DNA of 64,000 nt from Iris pallida (GCA_029216955.1 JANAVB010033216.1:12090757-12154756); one strand, 5' to 3'; shown: positions 24,064-35,490, counted from the stretch's first letter. Notes: generated from the letters alone by a model not told the origin. Numbers and translations are program-made.

Positions 24064-24640
24064 CATTCTCCATGATCTTAACACGGGGAATGGTCATTCT
24101 CCGTGATTTTAACACGGAGAATGACCATTCTCCTGTATTCTAAGACGAAAAATGGGCATTCTGCGTGATTTTACAACGGAGAATGACTATTCTCCGTGAT
24201 TTTAACACGGAGAATGGTTATTCTCCTGCATGTTAACACGAGAATAGTCATTCTCCGTGATCTTAGCACGGGGAATGGTCATTCTCCGTAATTTTAACAC
24301 GGGAAATGACCATTCTCTTACATTCTAACACGGAAAATGCCCATTCTACGTGATTTTATAACGAAGAATGTCCATTCTCCGTGATTTTAACACGGAGAAT
24401 GACTATTCTCCTGCATGTTAACACGGAAAATGACCATTCTTTGTCATTTTAACACGGAGAATGATAATTCTCTGTCAATTTAACATGGAGAAAGACCATT
24501 CTCCATATTTTTAACACGAAGAATGGCAATTCTTCGTTATTTTAATACGGAGAATGACCATTCTTCTGCATTTTAACACGAAAAATGATCATTCTCCGTC
24601 ATTTTAACACGGAGAATGGCAATTCTCCGTCAATTTAAAA
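24064..24640. repeat. 31-bp hairpin-forming minisatellite, ~19 units
   Basis: About nineteen head-to-tail units of ~31 bp. The consensus unit is itself an inverted repeat: ATTCTCCGTG, a 7-base spacer (attttaa), then CACGGAGAAT, joined to the next unit through GACC or similar. Many variants keep pairing, while some break it. Units 1-6 and 7-12 resemble each other in order, giving a ~186-bp higher-order repeat: ATCTTA in 1 and 7, ATTCTAA in 3 and 9, TTTTACAAC/TTTTATAAC in 4 and 10, CTGCATGTTAAC in 6 and 12. No coding function is apparent. Confidence 0.93.
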
Positions 24641-24689
24641 TGACAAAAAGCTCTTAATTCTCTTCACATTAGTCCTCTCTTCTCTAACT

Positions 24690-24850
24690 GGGCTTCCAGT
24701 TGATACTGATGATGATGATGAAGTGGGGTTCCAGTTGATGCTGTTGATGATGATGAAGTGGGGTTCCAATTGATGCTGATGATGATGATGAAGTGGGGTT
24801 CCAGTTGATGCTGCTGATGATGATGAAGTGAGAACTGATGATGATGACAT
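24690..24850. repeat. 35-bp GATGAT-rich tandem repeat
   Basis: About four copies of a 35-bp unit containing gaagtggggttccagttgat followed by gctgatgatgatgat. A unit length that is not a multiple of three argues against coding. The open frame on the minus strand here is a by-product. Confidence 0.88.
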
Positions 24851-25133
24851 GGTGTGAAGATTGCGAATGAGAGTCATTGACGAGTTTTTGGAGGAGAAAA
24901 CCTAGATTCGAAAGTGAGCAGCATATGGAAGAAAAGGAAGAATCGAAACGTTTTTTTTTGAAAGGTAGGTTTCGTGGATGTTTTCAATAAATTAGAAGGA
25001 TAAAAAGGTCATTCCGTATCCTTTTATATATTTTTCGCTAATTCTGGGCACGCGATAAAATGTTATTTTGTGGTGGATTTTTTATAAATTTTTTACGATT
25101 TTTGGATATTTGATAAATTTTTCCTTTTTCTAA

Positions 25134-25592
25134 ACCAAACAATCAATAAAACCGTCCATTGTTTGAACATTTTTTTTTGGAGAAAAAACGCCCAACCATG
25201 ACAAGAGAATTCCAACCCTTACTTAGACTAACTGACCACAAATCTCTGATATTCTGATGTTATAAATGCATGTACATATAATACATATATTATGAAAAAT
25301 TAAAAAAGTTATGTAAAAAATGTAAGGAAACGTCCAAGACATTTTTTTTACACGAGGTGCTACCTATGAACATTTTTTCAACAAAAAAAACTTAAAATAA
25401 AATATAGAAGGAAAACGTCAGGACATATTTTGTGTTAAATAATTTATTAGTGTAAATTAGTTATTTACTAATGCTATTAAGGCTAAGTAAATGATCAGTA
25501 TTAAAAATATATAAAAAAAAAAATTCTTGTTTTGCAATTTTACAAAACTTTGTTTTTACAGTTTCATTTTACAAAGCTTGCTATTCAATATG
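25134..25592. other. AT-rich intergenic DNA
   Basis: Nothing recognised; homopolymer A and T runs are frequent. Confidence 0.5.
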
Positions 25593-25911
25593 AGTAATGC
25601 TATTCGTAATTCTAAATTGTTCCTCCAAATCATCCTTCCTCATGTGACAGCTGACGTAGCATATTTAATAATATTACTGTCATATGACATGACAAATTTT
25701 AACAAAAAAATTAATTATCCAATTTTTATAATGTTAATATTAATATTTATATTAATGTTAACATTAATATTAATTTTAATTTAATTTTAATGTTAATTCT
25801 AGTTTTAAAATTTATCACATCAGCTGCAATATCAATATGGTACATCAGCTGCTTGGTATGAAAAAATAGTTTGAAAGAAAATTTGGAGGGACAAATATCA
25901 TAATTATTCGC
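25593..25911 (+). mobile_element. MITE, family member 1
   Basis: The left end agtaatgctattcg plus tccaaat, and the complementary right end (gaataattatgatatttgtccctcc on the opposite strand), form terminal inverted repeats. A sub-terminal CAGCTGA(C) motif sits near both ends. Ends and interior match the reverse complement of 36538-36978, including gacatgacaaattttaac. The exact borders and TSD are uncertain by a few bases. No coding capacity. Confidence 0.8.
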
Positions 25912-26742
25912 TCAATGTATATGCTTGCAGATGCAGAACTAGTAAGTACTGTTCAATATATTCACTTGCACTGCAGGCTGAAGTAGAGCAGATGCGTATA
26001 ATGGATAGATGAAAGTGATGTTCATAGTATGATTTCTGATCCTTGGTTTCATTTCATTATTTTCATAGCTAACGCATTTATATTTGCTGGCAGGACGTAC
26101 GTGGACACTCACCAGTCCTGGTCCTGCTCCTCCCCCCCATGCTTATCTTCTCCAATTGGTAGCAATGCCTTGTCCTCTTCTCCCATCTCTGGTCAATTCC
26201 ATGCAATCAATGGGGCATCTCAAGCCACACTTTCTCAAGTATTTGCCAATTCCTTCCCAACACCCCCACACCAAAGCAAAACAGAGATTGTGAAGCTATT
26301 ATTCTTAACCATCTGTCCACAAAAATCTGGTCCTCCCACAAGTTGTGGACAACACTCCCTCTTCCCGTTATCACTCATATATGTCGGCTCTCTGTTGCCT
26401 TGCCTTTATATTCAGCACTCAAGTCCCTCTACAACTTTGCCAAAGCTTAGCTTGACATCAAAGCCCTCTGGATTCCCCCTCTCTTAGCTTCACATCAATT
26501 CCTTTCGATTCCCCTACCTCTCTCTCTATATTTAGACAATGGTACTATTATCTAATGGAGGATTTTTATTTCATTCACTCACGGTTAGCTAGTCGAGTGC
26601 CGAGTCCAAAAACTCCGCAAACAGTTATTGCTACATGTCCATAGCTTAATTAATGATATGTGCATGTGGCAGTCATCTGCGACCGTTGTGTCGAATTTGG
26701 CAAATTAATTAAATACAAGTTGTTATATATGCTGACTGATAT
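25912..26742. promoter_or_regulatory. Upstream region of the NPF gene
   Basis: About 0.8 kb between the MITE and the first assigned NPF codon. It is CT-rich in parts (CTCTCTCT around 26519-26530, near TATATTTAG), as plant leaders often are. An open frame at 26029-26487 has no recognisable motif. A 5' exon could lie here, because gcacgcag directly before 26756 would serve as a splice acceptor. Confidence 0.4.
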
Positions 26743-29700
26743 ATGTGCACGCAGGTGTTCACAAAAGGGAATTCTGATGAGGATATCAATGATATTGATG
26801 CTGCAGCCTCTGTGGTGGACTTCAGAGGGAACCCTGCTGACAAATCCAGAACTGGGGGCTGGCTAGGAGCTGGGCTTATTCTAGGTGCTTACATCGACCA
26901 ATTCTTCTTCTGGCTTCTCAAGATTTTTGTGATGTTATATACATGCAACTACGTCCATGCAACAACTAGCTCCTTCATTCTCTTTGAGCAGGGACTGAGC
27001 TGTCGGAGAGGGTGTGTGTCATGGGCATCTCCATGAACATGGTGACCTATTTGGTCGGGACCCTGCACCTCTCGAACGCGGCTTCTGCGAACATCGTCAC
27101 CAACTTCATGGGCACCCTCAACCTGCTCGCGCTCCTTGCCGGCTTCCTGGCCGATGCCAAGCTCGGCCGCTACCTGACCGTCGTGATCGCTGCTGTCGTC
27201 ACCGCCACGGTAAACCAACAGTCATGACAGTCTAACTATGTACACCATGTTCATGCTACTCTTACATCAGAACCCTAACATTTAAGGTGTCATGGAAGGG
27301 ACTTTAACATAATATCATTTGTTATTGCACATTTTAAGTATTCTCAAAAATTATATGGCTTGTTACCTAATGAATAATTAGATACAACCACCAACAGAAG
27401 ATTCAGAACTACAGAATTTTGATGTTATATATTTATATTTATTTCAATGAGACTTCGAATATTCAGTTTACAAGTTGGGAGCTGTGTATAAAACGTTGGA
27501 TGATGCGTGTGGCTCATTCTCCCTCTTATTATTATTATTATTATTATGCCACACACCTGAAGTGAACTTCATTGTCACAAGAATTTAGGCGTACATGCTT
27601 ATATCTATCTTAAGAATGAAGCTTAATAAAGCCGGTAGTTCATGGGTCCAACTCTATTATAACCAGGACCGTTTCTGAACATGCTCCAGCAGCACAATAG
27701 TACAGAACCAAAAAAATTGAAAGTCCTCAAAAATCTTTAACCTCCGTATATATTATTGATGATCTCTATTTTTAGAATTAGACCTACAAAGTTTTTTTAA
27801 AACTGCAGTAACCTGTCCTGGTCTTTAAAATGTTAGAAATTTTTTTTTGAGTGGTTAAAAAAAAAGGACTAGTTTTAGTTTTAGCATTTGCACATGTTCC
27901 TTAAAATTTCAGAAACGGCTTTGATGATAACCAGTGAATAATTTGTTGGGATTCAGGGTGTAAGCCTGTTGACAATTGCCACTACGCTGCCCAGCATGCG
28001 GCCCCCTGCCTGCGCCGGCGTCCGAATGCAGCACCACGAGTGCGTCCCCGCCAGCGGCAGCCAGCTGGCCCTCCTCTACGCCTCCCTCTACATCATCGCC
28101 CTCGGCGGAGGCGGCATCAAGGCCAACGTGTCCGGGTTCGGCTCGGACCAGTTCGACACGAGCGACCCCAAGGAGGGGAGGTCCATGATATTCTTCTTCA
28201 ACCGCTTCTACTTCAGCATAAGCCTCGGCTCGCTCTTCGCGTCGACGGTCCTGGTGTACGTCCAGGACAACGTCGGGAGGGGGTACGGGTACGGGATATC
28301 GGCCGCGACTATGGTGCTGGCGGTGCTGGTCCTGCTGGCGGGCACGCCCAGGTACCGCTACCGGAGGGCGCAGGGGAGCCCGCTGACGTTGATATGGAGG
28401 GTGGTCTACTTGGCATGGAAGAAGAGGAAGGTGGCCTATCCCTCCCATGCCAGCCACCTCAACGAGTACCAGTTGGCCAAGGCCCCTCACACCGAGAGGC
28501 TCAGGTACCTTTGCTAGCAAGCCCACATGCATGCATGAATGCGTAGATTTTGCTTAATTTAATTTGTTTGTTTCTTTGTGACACACATCACATGCAATGC
28601 ACTGCTAAAATCTCTACTGTCGTTACTGACCGAATATGCATGCCTCCGTCTAGCTGGTCTTCTCCGAGCCCCCAGCTCGTGGGTCGCGTGCACTGTAGTG
28701 GGCCGGACGAAATCTAAGGGTGAAAAATCTCAATTCAATCTAAGCACGTGGCCCACAACACAGTAAATTTCGGATTGGATCAAATCAAGTCTCGACCAAA
28801 ATAAAATAAAATAATCAATTATAAAAAGCTACTTTTTAGTGTAACTTGAAAAATCTATTATATCCATGTGATTAATAATTAGTTTCTATCTAACTTAAAA
28901 AACTGTTGTGTGCAGGTGTCTTGACAAGGCAGCAGTAATCCCTAATGTGTCACAATTTCTTGTGTGCAGGTGTCTTGACAAGGCAGCAGTAATCCCCTCA
29001 TGCAACATGACATCCAAGGTGGAAGAAGGCATAGGCGGTGGCGGGACGTGCGAAGTCGACGCCGCTACGGCTTTGACAGTAAACCAAGTCGAAGAAGTGA
29101 AAATGATCTTCAAGTTACTGCCCATCTGGTCCACCTGCATCCTCTTCTGGACCGTGTACTCGCAGATGACGACCTTCTCGGTCGAACAGGCCACGTACAT
29201 GAACCGCCACATCGGCTCCTCCTTCATGTTCCCCCCCGGCTCGCTCTCCTTCTTCCTCTTCGTTACCATCCTCCTCTTCACCTCCCTCAACGAGAAGCTG
29301 ATCGTGCCCTTGGCGCGCACGTTCACCCGCAGCGCGCAGGGGCTCAGCTGCCTCCACCGGGTCGCGGTCGGCCTCGTGTTCTCCATGCTCGCGATGGCCA
29401 CGGCCGCGATGGTGGAGAAGAAGCGCAGGGACCGCACCGTCCTCGATGGCACGAACATAAGCGTGTTCTGGCTCGTCCCGCAGTACTTCCTGGTGGGGGC
29501 GGGCGAGGCCTTCGCGTACGTGGGGCAGCTCGAGTTCTTCATCAGGGAGGCGCCGGAGAGGATGAAGTCGATGAGCACGGGGCTGTTCCTGGCGACGATA
29601 TCGATGGGGTTCTTCCTCAGCAGCCTGCTGGTTTCCCTGGTCGACAAGGTCACCAAGGGCGGGTGGATCAAGAACAACTTGAACGCCGGGAGGCTGGACT

Positions 29701-29876
29701 ACTTCTACTGGATGCTCGCGGTGCTCGGGGCCGTCAATTTTGTGGTGTTCTTGCTGTTTGCAAGTAGGCACGAGTACAAAGTGCAAGGGGCTTGTGAGAG
29801 GAAGAATGAAGTTGAGGCAGCAAAAGAGAAGAATGACGCCATACAAATTGCAGAAGATGCTTATGAAATTAGTTAG
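26743..29876 (+). CDS. NPF (NRT1/PTR) family transporter, NPF6-like, four exons
   Basis: Proton-coupled plasma- or vacuolar-membrane transporter of the major facilitator superfamily; nitrate is the likeliest substrate for this subgroup. Exons 26743-26884, 26992-27209, 27957-28504 and 28970-29876 join in phase with GT-AG borders to give about 604 residues, normal for NPF. Landmarks are VDFRGNPADKSRTGGW before TM1, the ExxER proton-coupling motif (TELSER, residues 50-54), GRYLT with Thr110 matching the CIPK site Thr101 of Arabidopsis NPF6.3, the PTR2 signature FYFSISLGSL (204-213) and LPIWSTCILFWTVYSQ in TM7. At the site of the nitrate-binding His356 of NPF6.3 there is Tyr366, as expected for NPF6.2/6.4-type members, so dual affinity is doubtful. 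The true N-terminus may lie in an upstream exon. The exons are much richer in G+C than the introns. No stops were seen, so it is probably an active gene. Confidence 0.88.
27526..27547. repeat. (TTA)n microsatellite in NPF intron 2
   Basis: Seven TTA/ATT triplets in the 747-bp second intron. The rest of that intron is AT-rich with no other feature seen. Confidence 0.9.
28907..29014 (+). repeat. 54-bp tandem duplication over the NPF last 3' splice site
   Basis: tgtgtgcaggtgtcttgaca plus aggcagcagtaatccc occurs at 28907 and again at 28961. Each copy contains a complete TGTGCAG acceptor and the first codons of exon 4 (CLDKAAVIP). The acceptors place exon starts at 28916 and 28970, exactly 54 bp apart, and both readings stay open. 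Using the first acceptor would add 18 residues, repeating CLDKAAVIP, in the cytosolic loop between TM6 and TM7. The downstream acceptor gives the normal family sequence. Confidence 0.92.
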
Positions 29877-29878
29877 TT

Positions 29879-29884
29879 AATAAA
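29879..29884 (+). terminator. Possible polyadenylation signal of NPF gene
   Basis: AATAAA three bases after the stop codon. Plant signals are loose and this one is unusually close to the stop, so a later site may be used. The remaining sequence to 30095 is AT-rich 3' flank without other features. Confidence 0.35.
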
Positions 29885-30090
29885 TATGTACACGTGTGTA
29901 AAATATTTTGTAGTTCAAAGTTACTTATATTGTCTATATGATAAAGGTCTTATAATTCTTTATATTCCTCTAGTTTCAAGTACGTTACATAAAAGTAATT
30001 AGAAAAAGCTCAAATTGGAAATGCAATAGCATATACATACACGAGTCGCTATTAGGACTAATAGACCTGATTAATCTTAGTAATAATATG

Positions 30091-30095
30091 TAGTA
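30091..30095. repeat. Target site duplication TAGTA (left copy)
   Basis: TAGTA directly precedes the TG of the copia 5' LTR and recurs at 35894-35898 after its 3' LTR. Confidence 0.93.
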
Positions 30096-30289
30096 TGTTG
30101 TGAAATCCTTACTATTTACCATTATGTCATGAGTTACACATGACCCTTGGGATCATGTAACTCATGACCTTTGGGTTATGTAACTCATGACCCTTGGGTT
30201 GCCCCTTATCCCTATATATGACCCTTGCCATATGATGAAATTAGAGGAATAAAAATACTATTCTACGATATATCGTCTCCCTTCAAACA
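30096..30289 (+). repeat. copia 5' LTR
   Basis: TGTTGTGAAA...TTCAAACA, 194 bp. It contains three near-copies of a palindrome-like catgacccttgggttatgta segment, and a TATATATGA stretch that could be the LTR TATA box. Confidence 0.93.
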
Positions 30290-32018
30290 CGTTATCAGCA
30301 CGATTGCTGAAACAAGAAGAATCGACGTCCAGATATCGACGTCATCCTTCCTTCTTCCCTAGCCGATCCGACGTACCGTTAATTTTTTTTACCTTCTTCC
30401 ACCGTACGATAAGAAAGGTAAATTTATTTTTGAAAAATTCATCTTATTCATGAGATGTACTACTTTCTGAATCATGTAAGTACTTGCTCATGATACAATA
30501 TTCAATTGGATAGTTTTCTAGATGATATCTAAAATTTCATTCGAGAGTACGATACTCTAGAGAAATGATAAAACCCATTTCCATATGCTATAATTCATAG
30601 AGCTCCAAAATCGGCATATTCATGTGGTGTGTCTGGATATGTTTAGATTTTCAACAAATGGTTTGCAGTTTATAGCTTTATATTCGAAGTTGGGATCTTA
30701 TATTTTCAACAAATCGTGTTATCTCTTGAGAACCGTCAAATCACTTAATTCTGATCAAGTGGTTTAATCCATTAGTCGAATGTCTGTCCAATTTAGAAGG
30801 ACTCCCCTTGACTGCATTATTGCTATTAATCATCCTTGTGATTCGAACAATCGGTATATGGTCCGAGGGCATAAATAAATTGCCTAATATAACGGAGTAA
30901 TCTTGCAATATGTTACAATAATCATTTTGAAATATTGTATTTCAGTTTATGTGGTTTTGTGTAACATATATAATAGACAAAGGACAAACAAATTCTTTTG
31001 AAGCCATCCACCATTAATGAAGGGTGGACCACACAACTTGCAACAGTAGTGCTTTATGTTGGGTAGGCATTTTTTCTTTACACCAAAGAAAGACGGATCA
31101 ATTCATGGGAAAGATTGGATGTTATTTCCAACTTACAATCTAATTCTGAGACTTTCAAGCATGCATATATGCATGTTGGTACTAAATAGTAGATATCTGT
31201 CAAGGATACTAAATAGTAATGCTCTTAGCTTCTTCTTCTTTCCAACTTTCATAGTGTTCATTACAGTAGCATTTTGAGTCCAGCAGGGTCGGCTATCTCA
31301 TGGAATGGATGAGGACATAATTGCATAAATGAGACTAAACTTTAAATATCTTGCTACAAGTATATCTTGTTTTAAACTTTAAAGTTCCATTGATTAATGG
31401 AAAGGAAAAGTTTAAGGAAATTAACTCAATATTTTTTTTTTGGCATGATTGATCTAAAGATAAAATGGCCGGAAAAAAAAAATAGCGAGTGTCGATTTCG
31501 TAGTACTAGACGCTGCTGAAAAAAAATTATTTGAGCTGGCACGTGGACCTGAAGTTCCATTTACGTGCCCAGGGCTTATTAGCCACCATTTCAACTCCTC
31601 TCCCATCGGCTCCGGCCACTGGTAGTGTCAATTTCTTGATAAATGTGAATTTCTTGAAAAATGATATTTATTCTTACATTTGACAAAGAAAATTTTACGA
31701 AGTCTCTCCGAATAGGCTCACCTATTTGGGTATGATGTCAGAAAGAACTTGAGGCTTGGTATTTAATTGGTCCCCGGTGACCTCCCTCCCTCATTTTCCC
31801 GCCTGGTCATATTCACGTAGAGCTACCGAAAGGAGTTGACCGAATATTTTTTTTCCTCAAATTGTATTTATAAATTATGCATTTTTGCAAGCAACTTATT
31901 GACCTCTCTATATCGGCCCATCGATCGATATAAGAGAATTATTTTTAAACAAAAATTGTATTTCAAAACTGTTGTTTTAATTACGATTGTTTGTTGTTAT
32001 TTTTTCAAAGATCTATAG
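30290..32018 (+). other. copia leader and missing-gag region
   Basis: About 1.7 kb where the leader and gag of a copia element would be. Apart from the primer-site-like sequence at the start I see only short, non-homologous frames and AT-rich DNA. There is no zinc knuckle and no gag-like protein. Either gag was replaced or deleted, or it has decayed beyond recognition. Confidence 0.55.
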
Positions 32019-33657
32019 ATGAAGTGTGAATGCCTCGTGGACAGCGCCTCGACGCACACAATCCTTCAAGAAAAAAGCTATTTTTATAGCTTATATGATT
32101 ATGACGGTCCCGTTATTACGATATCAGGACTATCAAACATAATAGAAGGTTCTGGTGAAGCAATTATATTGCTCCCAAATAAAACAAGACTAATAATTAA
32201 AGATGTACTATTCTCTCCTAAATCAAATAGGAACCTCATAAGTTTCAAGGACATTCGTTTAAACGGATATCACTTAGAAACAAATGAAATAAATGAGGCA
32301 GAATATCTGTATGTTACTCGTCTAAAAGATGGTTCAAAAACTATCTTAGAACGATTCAAGGGACTCCCGTCGGGTCTCTATCATACTCATATTCAATCAA
32401 CAGAAGCTAACATGATTGTGCACCAGAAGTGTCATTCATCGCCAAAATTTAAACTTTGGCATAATAGACTGGGTCACCCAGGATCAGCTATGATGAAACG
32501 AATCATGAGCCAATCCAGTGGACACAACCTGCAGAACCTGAAGATTCTTCAGAAGTATGATTACTCGTGTCTACCTTGTTTTCAAGGCAAACTTATAACG
32601 AGACCATCCCTTTTGAAAGTGGGACTAGAGTCTCCTAACTTCTTAGAGAGAATTCATGTAGACATTTGCGGACCTATTCACCCCGCAAGTGGTCCATTTA
32701 GGTACTTTATGGTACTTATAGATGCATCTACTAAATGGTCTTATGTGTGCCTTTTGTCCACCCGCAATTTAGCTTTTTCTAAGCTATTGGCACAAATAAT
32801 TAAGTTGCGGGCTCATTTCCCCGATAACCATATCAAAAAAATTAAAACTTGATAATGCGGGTGAATTTACTTCACAGGTTTTTCAAGACTATTGCCAAGC
32901 AACTGGCATCGAAGTTGAACATCCTGTAGCTCATGTTCACACCCAGAACGGGTTAGCAGAATCTCTTATTAAGAGATTACAATGGATTGCTCGTCTATTG
33001 TTGATGCAGTCATAATTGACTGTGGAAGCTTGGGGTCATGCTATATTGCATGCCGCATCACTTATTAGAATACGGCCTTCTGGGGGTCATATTCTATCTC
33101 CGATGCAGCTCGCTTATGGTTCACCTCCAAATATCTCTCATTTGAGAGTTTTTGGTTGTGCTGTTTACGTCCCCATTGCCCCCCCACAAAGGACCAAAAT
33201 GGGTCCACAACGTCGATTAGGTATCTATGTTGGGTTTGACTCACCCTCTATAATTAGATACCTAGAACCCCTGACGGGTGACGTATTTAAGGCACGTCTT
33301 GATGACTGTGAGTTTGATGAAGGATTGTTTCCTAAACTGGGCACACAGTCTAAGAAGCCAGAAGCTTCTAAGACAATTTCTTGGGACACAAAAACTTTGT
33401 CTCATTTTGATCCGCGTACAAGTCAATGTGAAGATGAGATCCTGAAGATATTACATCTTCAGAACACTGTACATCTACTTTCGGATACATTTATTGACAA
33501 CCAGAAGATTGTCAGATCACACGTTCCTGCTGCCAACACGCCAGCTAGGATTGACATCCCCAAAGATGGATGCAATCCGCCGGCAGCAGAAATGGCAATA
33601 CCTCAATTAAAAAGAGGACGCCCACCAGGTTCGAGAGACAAAGTCCCTCGTAAATAA
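32019..33657 (+). pseudogene. copia protease-integrase region
   Basis: The protease remnant begins CLVDSASTHTIL (Asp-Ser-Ala-Ser in place of the more common Asp-Ser-Gly/Ala-Thr). The integrase zinc site LWHNRLGHPG...CLPCFQGK follows at about 32455-32590. The DDE core gives Asp in RIHVDICGPI and Asp in LDNAGEF. Glu is in NGLAESLIKR, around 32955. A one-base insertion in an A-rich run near 32842 breaks the frame just before LDNAGEF, and a TAA at 33013-33015 interrupts it again. The frame then runs on through GCAVYVPIAP and the variable C-terminal part to a stop at 33657. The catalytic residues survive but the protein cannot be made whole. Confidence 0.88.
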
Positions 33658-35490
33658 AAAAACCCTGGAGAAATTAAGAAGATCCCAACATAGGATGCTG
33701 AGCTCAGATCAGCTACCTCTCCCCTCCTAGTTTCCCCTGAAGAGGAACAAACAGGAGAAATATCATTAAATTATGTACGTACTGGAGAGATACTGAACAG
33801 AAAAAGCACAGTCGTCGACGACAATTTTTTGTTCAATATTGCCGTTCACGTCACTGAAAATGACGATGACATCGATCCACGGTCTCTAGCGGAATGTAAA
33901 CGCAGAGACGATTGGCCAAAGTGGAACGAGGCAATAGGAGTAGAGCTGGACTCACTCTTGAAATGCGAAGTCTTTGGACTAGTAGTCCAAACACCTGAAG
34001 GTGTAAAACCTGTGGGATATAAATGGATCTTCACAAGAAAAAGAAATGAACACAACATAGTTGTGCGCTACAAAGCACGCCTTGTAGCACAAGGTTTCTC
34101 CCAGAAACCGGGAATAGATTATGAAGAAACATATTCTCCAGTCATGGATGGAAATACCTTCAGATTCTTGATCAGCCTCTCTTCTCTGAAAAGCCTAAAA
34201 ATGCAGCTCATGGACGTTGTGACTGCATATCTTTATGGCAATATAGATAAAGATATCTATATGAAACTCCCTGAAGGATATAAAATTTCACCAGAGAAAA
34301 CAGATAGACCTCGGGACACCTATTCTGTAAGGTTACAAAGATCATTGTACGGTCTTAAACAATCAGGAAAAATGTGGTATAACAGACTAAGTGAGTTTCT
34401 TGCTACGCAAGGATTTACTAATGATAAAGTCTGCCCGTGTATCTTTATAAAAAGATCGGGAACATGATTTGTTATAGTCGCCGTTTATGTCGATGATTTA
34501 AATCTCATTGGATCTTCTGCAGAGATCACTGAGATATCTGAAAGCCTTAAGACAACTTTTGAAATGAAAGACCTAGGCAAAACAAAGTATTGTCTTGGCT
34601 TACAGATCGAACACCTAAAGGGTGGTATCCTGTTACACCAATCTACATATACACGAAGATTACTTAAACAATTCCACATGGATAAATGCCATCCCCTTAG
34701 TACATCAATGGTCGTTCGATCATTGGACGTAAAGAAGGACCCTTTCCGTCCACTAGAAGAGGGAGAGGAATCATTAGGTCTTGAAGTACCTTACCTAAGT
34801 GCCATTGGGGCACTACTCTATCTGGCTAACTGTACGCGTCCTGATATAGCGTTTTCAGTTAACTTATTAGCCAGATACAGTGCAGCGCCCACAAAGCACC
34901 ACTGGAATGGAGTGAAGCATCTTCTGCGCTACCTCCAAGGGTCTATAGACCTAGGACTATATTACCCGAATAGTGGGTCTTCCACTTTACTTGGTTATTC
35001 AGATACAGGTTATAGATCAGATCCCCACACAGAGAAATCACAAACTGGATTTATATTTACTTTCGGTGGTACGGCTATCTCCTGGAGGTCCGTCAAACAG
35101 ACCAGTGTGGCTATCTCATCCAACTATTCTGAACTCCTGGCAATCCATGAAACAAGCAAGGAGTGTGTTTGGCTTCGCTCCGTCATTCAGCACATTTTGG
35201 CATCTACTGGCCTGAAGACTGGTGAACTTGAGCCTACTACCCTTTTTGAAGATAATGCAGCATGCGTAGCTCAACTTCAGAAAGGATACATAAAGAATGA
35301 CAAGACGAAGCACATATTCCCCAAATTCTTCTAGACGTACGACCTTCAAGAGAAGGAACAAGTCAAAATACAACAAATTCAATCTTGTAATAACTTAGCA
35401 GATTTGTTTACCAAAACACTGCCACGATGTACTTTTGTAAAGCTTGTAAGAGGAATAGGGATGAGGCAACTAAAAGACCTGCAAGCCTGA
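33658..35490 (+). pseudogene. copia reverse transcriptase-RNase H region
   Basis: Between 33658 and 33828 the sequence is still pol-like (LNYVRTGEI). The RT core then reads VGYKWIFTRKR, YKARLVAQGFSQ, YEETYSPV and QLMDVVTAYLYG. RSLYGLKQS follows, with the catalytic box YVDDLNLIG near 34485-34510. RNase H remnants include GYSDTGYRSD, SWRSVKQTSVAISS and FEDNAACVAQ, then ADLFTKTLP near the end (stop at 35488-35490). In-frame stops at 34465-34467 (TGA, just before the catalytic box) and 35332-35334 (TAG) make it a pseudogene. The RT active-site Asp pair is intact, unlike that of the gypsy array. Confidence 0.9.

Larger units (their letters stand above)
23465..25133. mobile_element. Mutator-like (MULE) non-autonomous element with 9-bp TSD
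   Basis: The 9-bp sequence TTTTTCTAA occurs at 23465-23473 and 25125-25133 and brackets a 1651-bp element. The ends form imperfect inverted repeats: left ggaaattgatgaaatacccac, and the complement of the right end starts ggaaaaatttatcaaatatcc. Both continue to a shared TTTATAAAAAATCCACC about 40-50 bp in. A 9-bp TSD with long degenerate TIRs is the Mutator signature. No MURA-type transposase is present. The inside holds a genic-looking AT-rich part (about 23640-24060), the 31-bp hairpin array and a GATGAT-rich repeat. A captured host sequence is possible but I could not identify one. Confidence 0.82.

Noticed and set aside
24064..24640. Regular ~31-bp repeats resembling a CRISPR array
   Set aside because: There are no unique spacers; whole units repeat with variation, and the context is a plant Mutator-like element.
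26029..26487. Ser/Pro-rich 152-codon frame upstream of the NPF gene
   Set aside because: No recognisable domain; it looks like CT-rich leader sequence read by chance. A 5' exon remains possible but unproven.
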